Shown here: positions 1 to 8,324 of the stretch, one piece after another
Layout: each line of letters starts with the position of its first letter
Position numbering within the stretch: the first letter of the stretch is position 1
Assembly: GCA_030149685.1 (NCBI GenBank)
Contig: JASLGI010000055.1
Location: 1 to 14,687 of the forward strand
DNA: 14,687 bases
Source of the DNA: Bacillaceae bacterium
Lineage (GTDB): Bacteria > Bacillota > Bacilli > Bacillales_A > Planococcaceae
Direction: 5' to 3'
Position numbers and translations under genes: made by a program
Notes under the pieces: model-generated
Seen by the model: only the letters and a program-made list of their open reading frames with translations
The model's database searches: none
What the model was told of the DNA's origin: nothing

Positions 1-90
1 TTTGCGAAAATCGATGGCGTCGTAAAATTCGAACGTCTCGGACGCAACAAAAAGAAAGTGAGCGTTTATCCTGTTGCACAGGAAGCGTAA
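1..90 (+). CDS. rpmA: 50S ribosomal protein L27, C-terminal end (partial)
   Basis: The first 29 codons read in frame 1 and end at TAA (88-90). They encode a fragment beginning FAKIDGVVKFERLGR and ending VSVYPVAQEA, which is the typical C-terminus of bacterial ribosomal protein L27 (large-subunit protein near the peptidyl-transferase centre). The start lies outside the window. In Bacillales rpmA ends the rplU-ysxB-rpmA operon immediately upstream of the obg region, which matches what follows here. A hairpin terminator comes directly after the stop codon. The identification rests on recognition of the family C-terminus plus synteny. Confidence 0.93.
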   Translation, partial: FAKIDGVVKFERLGRNKKKVSVYPVAQEA

Positions 91-100
91 GATACAGATG

Positions 101-135
101 GAGGGCTTGCATTCGCTTGCAGCCCTCTCTTTTTC
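101..135 (+). terminator. Rho-independent terminator after rpmA
   Basis: GAGGGC (101-106) pairs with GCCCTC (122-127). An inner TGCA/TGCA pairing extends the stem across a one-base bulge, and a T-rich tract (CTCTTTTT) follows. It lies 10 bases after the rpmA stop and separates the ribosomal protein operon from obgE. Confidence 0.85.
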
Positions 136-165
136 ATTTTACGGAACGTTTCCGTTTGTCGTTCA

Positions 166-194
166 TAGAACAAACGAAGGAGTCATGCTATAAT
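166..194 (+). promoter_or_regulatory. Extended -10 promoter for obgE operon
   Basis: A perfect TATAAT (189-194) is preceded by TGC, giving an extended -10 element. The -35 position at 17-bp spacing is weak (TAGAAC, 166-171; 3 of 6 consensus bases), which is tolerable with an extended -10. The site lies between the rpmA terminator and the obgE ribosome binding site. An inverted repeat (153-176) overlaps the -35 region. Confidence 0.65.
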
Positions 195-228
195 TTAACT
201 ACAATTATAAAATAAAGGAGGCGATCAC

Positions 229-1515
229 ATGTTTGTCGATCACGTAACGGTCTTTGTCAAAGGTGGCGACGGTGGAGACGGAATGGTAGCTTATCGTCGA
301 GAGAAGTATGAGCCATACGGAGGTCCTGCAGGTGGAGACGGTGGACGCGGAGCGAACGTTGTATTTGAAGTGGATGAAGGACTTCATACATTGATGGATT
401 TCCGCTACCAACGTCATTTTAAAGCACCTCGTGGAGAAAATGGGATGAGCAAAAGTAAACACGGTCGCGATGGTGAAGATTTAATCGTACCCGTCCCACC
501 AGGAACGATCGTACGCAATGAAGAAACAGGCGATTTAATCGCAGATTTAACACGTCATGGAGAACGTGCTGTCATTGCTAAAGGTGGACGTGGAGGACGT
601 GGAAATAAACGTTTCGTCACACCACAAAATACGGCACCTGAAATTGCGGAAAATGGAGAACCGGGGGAAGAGTTAAACATTCAATTGGAATTGAAGTTGC
701 TTGCAGATGTCGGTCTCGTCGGCTATCCGAGTGTCGGGAAGTCGACATTACTTTCAATGATTTCAGCGGCACGTCCGAAGATTGGGAATTATCATTTCAC
801 GACACTCGCTCCGAACTTAGGCGTTGTCGAAACGAAAGATCACCGAAACTTCGTCGTAGCTGATTTGCCAGGATTGATCGAAGGAGCTTCTGAAGGAGTC
901 GGCCTCGGTCACCAGTTTTTACGTCATATCGAACGTACGCGTGTTATCGTACACGTTTTAGATATGTCTGGATTTGAAGGAAGAGATCCTTACGAGGATT
1001 TCCAACAAATTAATGAAGAACTCGGCGCATACAATCCAGAATTGTTGAAGCGTCCGCAAATTGTAGCAGCGAATAAAATGGATTTACCGGATGCGGAAGA
1101 ATATTTAGAAATGTTCCGAGAGCAAGTAGGGGAAGAAGTTGCGGCAATTTGTCCGATTTCAGCGGCTACACGCGATGGAATTGATGAGTTATTATACAAA
1201 GTCGCTGATTTATTAGAAGTGACAGAGCCATTCGCATTAGCAGATGAAGAAGAAGAAGAGGAAGTCGTCGTATATCGTCACGAGCCAAAAGAAGCACCAT
1301 TTGAAATTACTCGAGATATGGACGGTACATTCAAACTTGTCGGTGAAGAATTAGAGCGTCTCTTCATTATGACAGATTTTACGCACGAACAATCTGTTCG
1401 TCGTTTCGCTCGTCAGTTGCGTAAATTAGGTGTTGACGATGCATTAAGAGAACGCGGTATTCAAAACGGTGATATCGTTCGAATTCAAGACTTCGAATTT
1501 GAGTTCGTCGATTAA
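229..1515 (+). CDS. obgE: Obg family GTPase (ribosome assembly / stress)
   Basis: This 428-residue protein has the complete Obg architecture. A glycine-rich N-terminal OBG fold (about 1-158, with GGDGGDG and GGRGGRGN stretches) is followed by a GTPase domain and a C-terminal OCT domain (about 350-428). Visible G motifs are the P-loop GYPSVGKST (165-173), DLPG (212-215), NKMD (282-285) and SAAT (311-314). An acidic run (about 340-345) links the G and OCT domains. Family members bind the 50S subunit, act in late ribosome assembly and, in Bacillus, connect to the general stress response and sporulation initiation. The ATG at 229 follows an AAAGGAGG site with normal spacing, and the length fits B. 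subtilis Obg (428 aa). The gene starts a unit continuing into pheB; spo0B, which precedes obg in Bacillus, is absent. Confidence 0.97.
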   Translation: MFVDHVTVFVKGGDGGDGMVAYRREKYEPYGGPAGGDGGRGANVVFEVDEGLHTLMDFRYQRHFKAPRGENGMSKSKHGRDGEDLIVPVPPGTIVRNEETGDLIADLTRHGERAVIAKGGRGGRGNKRFVTPQNTAPEIAENGEPGEELNIQLELKLLADVGLVGYPSVGKSTLLSMISAARPKIGNYHFTTLAPNLGVVETKDHRNFVVADLPGLIEGASEGVGLGHQFLRHIERTRVIVHVLDMSGFEGRDPYEDFQQINEELGAYNPELLKRPQIVAANKMDLPDAEEYLEMFREQVGEEVAAICPISAATRDGIDELLYKVADLLEVTEPFALADEEEEEEVVVYRHEPKEAPFEITRDMDGTFKLVGEELERLFIMTDFTHEQSVRRFARQLRKLGVDDALRERGIQNGDIVRIQDFEFEFVD

Positions 1516-1540
1516 GAACCGTAGGGCAAGGAGGCAAAAG

Positions 1541-2008
1541 ATGAGTACGAAATCGTTTGAAGTGGAAAGTGGACAATTTTATTTAGTCCATGAAGACGTT
1601 TTAACGGAATCGATGCAAAAGATGTTGGAAGTAAAACATTTATTAGAAAGTGGCGAAGTGACGACCGTCCAGGAAGCGACGAAACGTGTCGGCTTATCAC
1701 GCAGTGCCTACTATAAATACCGCGATACGGTATTTCCTTTCGAATCGATCGCAAGAGAGCGTGTCGTCACTGTATTTATACAGTTAGAAGACCGAAAAGG
1801 CTCACTTGCGACAATTTTGAAGTTAATTACAGAAGTGAAATGTAATGTGTTGACGATTCACCAAACGATTCCGGTGCAAGGCCGAGCAAACATTACATTG
1901 TCTCTCGATGTGACAGAAATGACTGTTTCACTCGAAGGACTCATTCAACATTTAAAAACACCAGCAATTATTGATGATGTTCATTTAATTAGTACTGGTG
2001 CTTTGTAA
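1541..2008 (+). CDS. pheB: ACT-domain protein PheB (UPF0735 family)
   Basis: This 155-residue protein has an N-terminal helix-turn-helix-like segment (about 41-62, TTVQEATKRVGLSRSAYYKY) and a C-terminal ACT domain (about 75-150, including EDRKGSLATIL). ACT domains usually bind amino acids. The family sits next to pheA in Bacillales and is annotated as PheB, but its biochemical role is not well established, so regulation of aromatic amino acid metabolism is inference. The frame is open upstream to 1469 inside obgE. I chose ATG 1541 because AAGGAGG (1528-1534) lies 6 bases before it and the resulting length is close to the family norm (about 147 aa). The gene starts 25 bases after the obgE stop and its stop overlaps the pheA ribosome binding site. 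Confidence 0.9.
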   Translation: MSTKSFEVESGQFYLVHEDVLTESMQKMLEVKHLLESGEVTTVQEATKRVGLSRSAYYKYRDTVFPFESIARERVVTVFIQLEDRKGSLATILKLITEVKCNVLTIHQTIPVQGRANITLSLDVTEMTVSLEGLIQHLKTPAIIDDVHLISTGAL

Positions 2009-2015
2009 GGGGGAG
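2007..2015 (+). promoter_or_regulatory. RBS deciding the TTG start of pheA
   Basis: AAGGGGGAG overlaps the pheB stop codon and lies 5 bases before TTG 2021. The first ATG (2039) is 23 bases from this site and has only a weak GGGAG of its own (2023-2027). This supports the TTG start and suggests translational coupling to pheB. Confidence 0.6.
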
Positions 2016-2020
2016 CTTTT

Positions 2021-2893
2021 TTGGGAGAAAGACAACCGATGACGGTAGCCTTTTTAGGGCCTCTCGCATCATTTTCACACGTGGCGAGTGCGCGTTTTTT
2101 TGAAAAAGAAGATGTCGAATTATTGCCACATCCGACGATACCGGATTGTATCGAAGCAGTTGCTCAAGGGGAAGTGACGTATGCGCTCGTGCCGCTTGAA
2201 AATGCGTTAGAAGGTTCTGTGCCACTGACGATTGATTATTTGTTTCACGGCACGCGACTCTATATGACAGCAGAAGTATTGTTGCCGATCGAACAGCATT
2301 TATTGATTCATCCAAAAAATAAAGAAGCACTCGATCACCTCGAATCGATTCAATCGCATCCACATGCATTAGCGCAATGTCATCAATATTTAAAAGAATC
2401 ACATAGCGGTGTGCCACTTATTCAAACGACTTCGACTGCTCGTGCAGCAGAACTCGTTGCAGCACATCCGGAACAAAAAATAGCCGCTGTCGGAAACAAA
2501 TTGGCAGCAAAAACGTATCAATTAGAAGTAGCGAAAGAAAATATTCACGACTATCATTTCAATCATACGCGTTTTGTCGTGTTATCACGTCAAAAAGAGC
2601 AGTTTGTTTACGATGATTGTCGTTCGACACCGAAGACGACGTTAATGGTAAAATTACCTGAAGACGACCGTCCCGGACGATTGCATCAAATTTTATCGGT
2701 CTTTTCATGGCGTCGGTTAAACTTAAGTAAAATTGAGTCGCGCCCGATGAAAACAGGACTCGGTCATTATTTCTTTATTATCGATGTGATGCAAGATGAG
2801 CGTGAACCGATGATGCAAGGAGCATACGAAGAGCTCGAAGCACTCGGTTGTACGATTCAATCTTTCGGTACGTATTACGTTTATCAAAAATAA
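2021..2893 (+). CDS. pheA: Prephenate dehydratase (monofunctional)
   Basis: This enzyme converts prephenate to phenylpyruvate, the committed step to phenylalanine, in the cytoplasm. The 290-residue protein opens with the family signature FLGPLASFSHVAS (11-23), contains the PLENALEGSV segment (58-67) and carries the catalytic TRF motif (183-185, in NHTRFVVL). A C-terminal ACT regulatory domain (about 206-285) includes the ESRP motif (239-242) used for phenylalanine feedback control. There is no chorismate mutase domain, so this is the Gram-positive monofunctional type. The position of the conserved GAL(V/H) loop reads GRLH (219-222), an alanine-to-arginine difference. The start is TTG 2021, supported by AAGGGGGAG; ATG 2039 is the alternative and would remove six residues. 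It lies 12 bases after pheB. Confidence 0.96.
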   Translation: MGERQPMTVAFLGPLASFSHVASARFFEKEDVELLPHPTIPDCIEAVAQGEVTYALVPLENALEGSVPLTIDYLFHGTRLYMTAEVLLPIEQHLLIHPKNKEALDHLESIQSHPHALAQCHQYLKESHSGVPLIQTTSTARAAELVAAHPEQKIAAVGNKLAAKTYQLEVAKENIHDYHFNHTRFVVLSRQKEQFVYDDCRSTPKTTLMVKLPEDDRPGRLHQILSVFSWRRLNLSKIESRPMKTGLGHYFFIIDVMQDEREPMMQGAYEELEALGCTIQSFGTYYVYQK

Positions 2894-2912
2894 GAGAAGG
2901 AGGATATTTGTC

Positions 2913-3641
2913 ATGGCTGGACATTCAAAGTGGAACAATATTAAACGAAGAAAAGGTGCACAAGATGCTAAGCGCGGAAAAGTCTTTCAAAAGATGTCAC
3001 GAGAGATTTACGTTGCAGCGAAATCGGGAGGTGCAGATCCTGAGATGAACCCAACGCTCCGTTTAGCGGTGGAAAAGTCAAAAGGGATGAACGTACCAAA
3101 CGACGTCATTCAACGTGCAATCGATAAAGCAACAGGTGCAGATGATGATGCACATTTCGACGAAGTAGTATATGAGGGGTACGGCCCTGGCGGTATCGCA
3201 GTTCTCGTTTATACGTTAACGGATAATCGTAACCGTACAGCAACAAACATTCGAACAGCATTTAATAAAAACGGTGGAAACTTAGGAGAAGACGGTTCAG
3301 TTAGTTACATGTTCAACCGTAAAGGTCGTATCATGATTGAACGTACAGATGAAATCGATGAAGATATGCTCATGCTCGAAGCACTTGAAGCAGGTGCAGA
3401 AGATATTGAGTCTTCTGAAGAAGGTTTCGAAATTATTACGGACCCTCAATCGTTTATTGAAGTGAAAGAAGCGCTCGAACAAGCAGGCTTCTCGTTTGCT
3501 TCAAGTGAAATTGAGATGATTCCAACGATTGAAACACCGATTGCTCCGGAACATGAAGAATCGTTTGAGATGATGATTGAAACACTTGAAGACGATGACG
3601 ATGTTCAAGACGTTTACCATAATGGGATCGATGCAGAATAA
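2913..3641 (+). CDS. yebC: YebC/PmpR family regulatory protein
   Basis: This 242-residue protein starts with the family hallmark MAGHSKWNNIKRRKGAQDAK. It has the usual length and three-domain plan: a helical N-terminal domain to about 75, followed by two alpha/beta domains, including YGPGGIAVLVYTLTDNRNRT at about 90-109. YebC members have long been annotated as transcriptional regulators; more recently some were linked to translation of proline-rich proteins. The role of this copy cannot be decided from sequence. The ATG at 2913 has AAGGAGG (2897-2903) at 9-base spacing, 19 bases after pheA, and a strong terminator follows. In B. subtilis the orthologue YrbC is separated from pheA by nad and sporulation genes that are missing here. 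Confidence 0.94.
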   Translation: MAGHSKWNNIKRRKGAQDAKRGKVFQKMSREIYVAAKSGGADPEMNPTLRLAVEKSKGMNVPNDVIQRAIDKATGADDDAHFDEVVYEGYGPGGIAVLVYTLTDNRNRTATNIRTAFNKNGGNLGEDGSVSYMFNRKGRIMIERTDEIDEDMLMLEALEAGAEDIESSEEGFEIITDPQSFIEVKEALEQAGFSFASSEIEMIPTIETPIAPEHEESFEMMIETLEDDDDVQDVYHNGIDAE

Positions 3642-3648
3642 TGGAGGA

Positions 3649-3686
3649 AGCACTCTTTCTTACGAGTAGGAAGGAGTGCTTTTTTT
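3649..3686 (+). terminator. Strong Rho-independent terminator after yebC
   Basis: AGCACTC (3649-3655) pairs with GAGTGCT (3674-3680). The stem continues inward through TTTCTT (3656-3661) with AGGAAG (3668-3673), giving about 13 pairs with two G-U pairs and a six-base loop. Seven T residues follow (3680-3686). It closes the obgE-pheB-pheA-yebC unit. Confidence 0.93.
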
Positions 3687-3699
3687 CGTCAGCGAAGCA

Positions 3700-3728
3700 T
3701 CGAATGCTTTTTTGGAATATGGTATAAT
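3700..3728 (+). promoter_or_regulatory. Extended -10 promoter for ruvAB-queA-tgt
   Basis: TATAAT (3723-3728) is preceded by TGG, an extended -10. The -35 hexamer at 17-bp spacing is TCGAAT (3700-3705; 3 of 6). It lies between the yebC terminator and ruvA. The -10 context GGAATATGGTAT (3714-3725) recurs exactly at 10763-10774 upstream of the lapA-recJ unit. I see no Gram-positive LexA (CGAAC-N4-GTTCG) box here. Confidence 0.7.
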
Positions 3729-3758
3729 AATCGGTATGTTTAAGAGGAGGCGAAGGGA

Positions 3759-4349
3759 TTGTACGATTACATTCGAGGAAGAGTCGTTTACCGAGATGAA
3801 CGTGGAATTACATTAGAAAATAATGGGATCGGGTATTCCATTGAAATGCCGAATCCTTATGAATTTACGGTTTCAGAAGAAGAAGTAACCGTTTATACAT
3901 TTTTACACGTTAGAGAAGATATTCATGCACTCGTAGGTTTTACGACGAGGGAAGAACGGATGTTGTTTGAAAAACTGATTACGGTTTCAGGGATCGGGCC
4001 AAAAGGGGCGATCGGTATTTTGTCTGGTGGAGAATCGTATCAAGTTGTTGAGGCGATTGAAGCGGAAGATGAGAAGTTTTTAATGCAATTTCCAGGAGTC
4101 GGAAAGAAAACGGCTCGTCAAATTATTTTAGATTTGAAAGGGAAACTCGATGCATTTTCAAGAAACTTATTCAATCAAGAAGTCCGCGCTCCATTACCGA
4201 CGAAAAATGTCGCTTTACAAGAAGCGCTCGCTGGACTCGAAGCACTCGGTTATGCAAAAGAAGAGCTCGCTAAAGTTGAAGAGCTATTACAGCATGAAGA
4301 GCTGACGACGGAAGAATATATGAAGCGAGCATTTCAGTTATTTACGTAA
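3759..4349 (+). CDS. ruvA: Holliday junction branch migration protein RuvA
   Basis: RuvA tetramers bind the four-way junction and dock RuvB motors during recombinational repair. The 196-residue protein has an N-terminal OB fold (about 1-64, opening MYDYIRGRVV). Two helix-hairpin-helix motifs follow, VSGIGPKGAI (76-85) and FPGVGKKTAR (111-120). A linker near 135-150 leads to a C-terminal three-helix RuvB-binding domain. Length is normal (about 200 aa). The start is TTG 3759, supported by AGAGGAGG (3743-3750) at 8-base spacing; no better ATG exists and the protein N-terminus aligns with family members from this codon. It begins the second transcription unit and is followed 15 bases later by ruvB. 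Confidence 0.97.
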   Translation: MYDYIRGRVVYRDERGITLENNGIGYSIEMPNPYEFTVSEEEVTVYTFLHVREDIHALVGFTTREERMLFEKLITVSGIGPKGAIGILSGGESYQVVEAIEAEDEKFLMQFPGVGKKTARQIILDLKGKLDAFSRNLFNQEVRAPLPTKNVALQEALAGLEALGYAKEELAKVEELLQHEELTTEEYMKRAFQLFT

Positions 4350-4364
4350 AAAAGGAGGGTCTTC

Positions 4365-5370
4365 ATGGATGAACGAATTATCGGTACAGAAGCAATGCAA
4401 GACGATGAATTAGATGATCAAACGATACGTCCTCAACTGTTAGGAGAATATATTGGGCAAGAGTCGGTAAAAGAAAGTTTAAGCATTTTTATCGAAGCTG
4501 CGCGTAATCGTCATGAAAGTTTAGACCACGTCTTATTGTACGGTCCTCCAGGGCTTGGAAAAACGACATTAGCGGCAGTAATTGCTAATGAGATGGGTGT
4601 GAATTTGCGTACGACGAGTGGTCCTGCAATCGAAAGACCCGGAGATCTTGCAGCAGTAGTTTCGTCATTGGAACCAGGAGATGTGTTATTTATCGATGAG
4701 ATTCACCGACTGCATCGGTCGATTGAAGAAGTGTTATATCCGGCAATGGAAGATTTCGCTTTAGATATCGTCATCGGTCAAGGACCAACAGCGAAATCGA
4801 TTCGACTCGATCTACCACCATTTACACTTGTTGGAGCGACGACACGAGCCGGTTCACTCTCAGCACCATTACGTGACCGTTTCGGTGTGCCACTCCGATT
4901 AGAATATTATGATATACCGTCATTGCAACAGATCGTTGAACGAAGTGCGCTCATTTTCGACGTGCCGATTGAGAAAAAAGCAGCGAAGATGATCGCTTCC
5001 CGCGCAAGAGGTACACCACGTGTGGCGAACCGTTTATTACGTCGGGTACGCGACTATGCAGAAGTGCGTGGCGATGGAAAGATTACGGTCAGTTTAGCAG
5101 AAGAAGCGCTACAATTACTCCGCGTAGACGAGCATGGTCTCGATCGAATTGATGAAACATTGATTCGTCATATGATCGAACATTTCGGAGGCGGACCTGT
5201 AGGACTCGATACGTTAGCTGCAAGTGTTGGAGAAGAAGCGATTACGATTGAAGACGTATACGAGCCATACTTATTGCAAATAGGATTTATTCAACGGACA
5301 CCGAGAGGACGTGTCGTGACAAAAACAGGGTATGCTCATTTCGGGTATGCTTACGAGGAAGAGGGAAACG

Positions 5371-5381
<11 letters not shown>
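4365..5381 (+). CDS. ruvB: Holliday junction branch migration ATPase RuvB
   Basis: RuvB is the hexameric AAA+ motor that drives branch migration on RuvA-bound junctions. The 338-residue protein has Walker [10 protein letters not shown] (60-68), Walker [10 protein letters not shown] (108-116), sensor 1 GATTRAG (157-163), the arginine finger in LRDRFG (about 169-174) and sensor 2 [10 protein letters not shown] (216-225). A winged-helix DNA-binding domain ends the protein (about 260-330, with [11 protein letters not shown] and a late TPRGRV loop). The start ATG 4365 follows AAAGGAGGG. All functional motifs are intact. The stop overlaps the start of queA by 11 bases, which suggests translational coupling. 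Confidence 0.98.
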
Positions 5382-7562
<2,181 letters not shown>

Positions 7563-7568
7563 GTCTAG

Positions 7569-7574
7569 TATAAT
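7569..7574 (+). promoter_or_regulatory. Possible -10 element for yajC
   Basis: A perfect TATAAT lies 7 bases after the tgt stop. No TG extension precedes it, and the -35 region at 16-17 bp (TGCAAA, 7547-7552) is poor. Transcription would start about 18 bases before the yajC ATG. It could be a chance hexamer, with yajC read from the ruvA promoter. Confidence 0.35.
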
Positions 7575-7598
7575 AGAAAAGGAACGGAGGGGAAAAAC

Positions 7599-7883
7599 AT
7601 GCAAGAGTTTATCGGTGCTATTTTACCACTCGTCATCATCTTTGGTGTAATGTGGTTTATTTTAATTCGTCCAGCTCGTAAACGTCAGAAAGAGACGCAA
7701 GCGATGCAGGAAGCTCTTCGCAGCGGTGACGTTATTTTAACGATCAGCGGTGTAAAGGGAACAATTGAAGCAGTTGACGAAAATGCAGTACATTTACGTA
7801 TTGCGAACAACGTCACAATCGAAATTGTCAAACAAGCAGTTGCAAGCGTCGTAGAGAAAAAAGAAGGAAATCAGACGACGTAA
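7599..7883 (+). CDS. yajC: Preprotein translocase accessory subunit YajC
   Basis: YajC is a small single-pass membrane protein associated with SecDF in the Sec holotranslocon; it is usually non-essential. The 94-residue protein has one hydrophobic segment (about 5-23), then the typical IRPARKRQKE basic boundary (23-32). A cytosolic domain follows with LRSGDVILTISGVKGTIEAV (41-60) and NVTIEIVKQAVASVV, the usual YajC signature. Start ATG 7599 follows GGAACGGAGGGG. Its position between tgt and secDF is conserved in many bacteria; here comN lies between it and secDF. A hairpin with a T tract follows the stop. Confidence 0.95.
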   Translation: MQEFIGAILPLVIIFGVMWFILIRPARKRQKETQAMQEALRSGDVILTISGVKGTIEAVDENAVHLRIANNVTIEIVKQAVASVVEKKEGNQTT

Positions 7884-7893
7884 GAGGCAGAAA

Positions 7894-7918
7894 AGTCGGT
7901 CATACCGGCCGGCTTTTT
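7894..7918 (+). terminator. Hairpin terminator between yajC and comN
   Basis: AGTCGGTC (7894-7901) pairs with GGCCGGCT (7907-7914), eight pairs including two G-U, around a five-base loop. Five T residues follow, and an A run precedes the stem. No convincing promoter lies between it and comN, so it may be leaky and set the level of comN-secDF. Confidence 0.75.
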
Positions 7919-7958
7919 GCCACCTTTTGACTACTTCTTGTGAAGGAGAGAAAGCGCA

Positions 7959-8273
7959 GTGACGAACTTATCTTTGTTTCATCAAGTAGAGCCAGCTCTC
8001 CGTAGCAAAGCGGAAGAGTTGCGTATGTATGAACAAGCGATTTGTCCAGAAGATGTATGGCATATTTGTCAAAATCAAGTATGGCAACAACAGACGGTCG
8101 AGGATCTTCCGATTCATCAAATCGTTCGTGATATTTTATCGATAACACCTGAACAATGGAACAATCAACGTACGACTTTGTCAGGCAATGATGTGACGCA
8201 TGCACACCCCGAACTCAATGAAGAAGAACTCGAAGTATTACTTGCGCCACACGTATCCGAACAAGAAGATTAG
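7959..8273 (+). CDS. comN: ComN-like post-transcriptional regulator
   Basis: This 104-residue soluble protein shows the pattern of the ComN/YrzD family (Post_transc_reg domain) near residues 6-65. The main matches are VEPALRSKAEEL (10-21), a PEDVWHICQNQVW segment (about 30-42) and LPIHQIVRDIL (about 49-59). The C-terminal third is acidic and poorly conserved. In B. subtilis, ComN (YrzD) controls the late-competence comE operon after transcription initiation and lies close to secDF, so both sequence and synteny agree. The start is GTG 7959 with GAAGGAGAG (7942-7950) upstream. It sits after the yajC hairpin and 51 bases before secDF, probably co-transcribed with it. Function in this organism is inferred from recognition of the family pattern only. 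Confidence 0.75.
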   Translation: MTNLSLFHQVEPALRSKAEELRMYEQAICPEDVWHICQNQVWQQQTVEDLPIHQIVRDILSITPEQWNNQRTTLSGNDVTHAHPELNEEELEVLLAPHVSEQED

Positions 8274-8324
8274 TACATACGTACAATCAACATGCGAGCA
8301 GTCGTATGAGGAGGAAAATATATT

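Noticed and set aside
1469..1540. In-frame extension of pheB upstream to ATG 1469 inside obgE
   Set aside because: It would add 24 residues unlike the family and overlap obgE, while ATG 1541 has a near-perfect AAGGAGG at good spacing.
1989..2417. 142-codon open frame on the - strand inside pheA
   Set aside because: It lies entirely opposite a well-supported gene, has no ribosome binding site and no family features; it is a by-product of codon use in pheA.
2848..3048. 66-codon + strand frame spanning the pheA-yebC junction
   Set aside because: It overlaps both genes in another frame, has no binding site and no recognisable protein pattern.
3649..3686. Hairpin after yebC as an attenuator or riboswitch for ruvA
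   Set aside because: It has the form of a plain terminator close behind yebC, and a separate promoter for ruvA lies downstream; no alternative antiterminator pairing was seen.
5332..5370. In-frame extension of queA upstream to ATG 5332 inside ruvB
   Set aside because: No ribosome binding site and 13 extra residues not found in QueA; ATG 5371 gives the family's normal N-terminus and length.
7927..7955. TTGACT at 7927-7932 as a -35 for comN
   Set aside because: The -10 position at 17 bp is GAAAGC and falls on the ribosome binding site of comN, so it is not a credible promoter.
8282..8287. TACAAT as a -10 for secDF
   Set aside because: The matching -35 position (GAACAA, 8259-8264) has only one consensus base and no TG extension is present.
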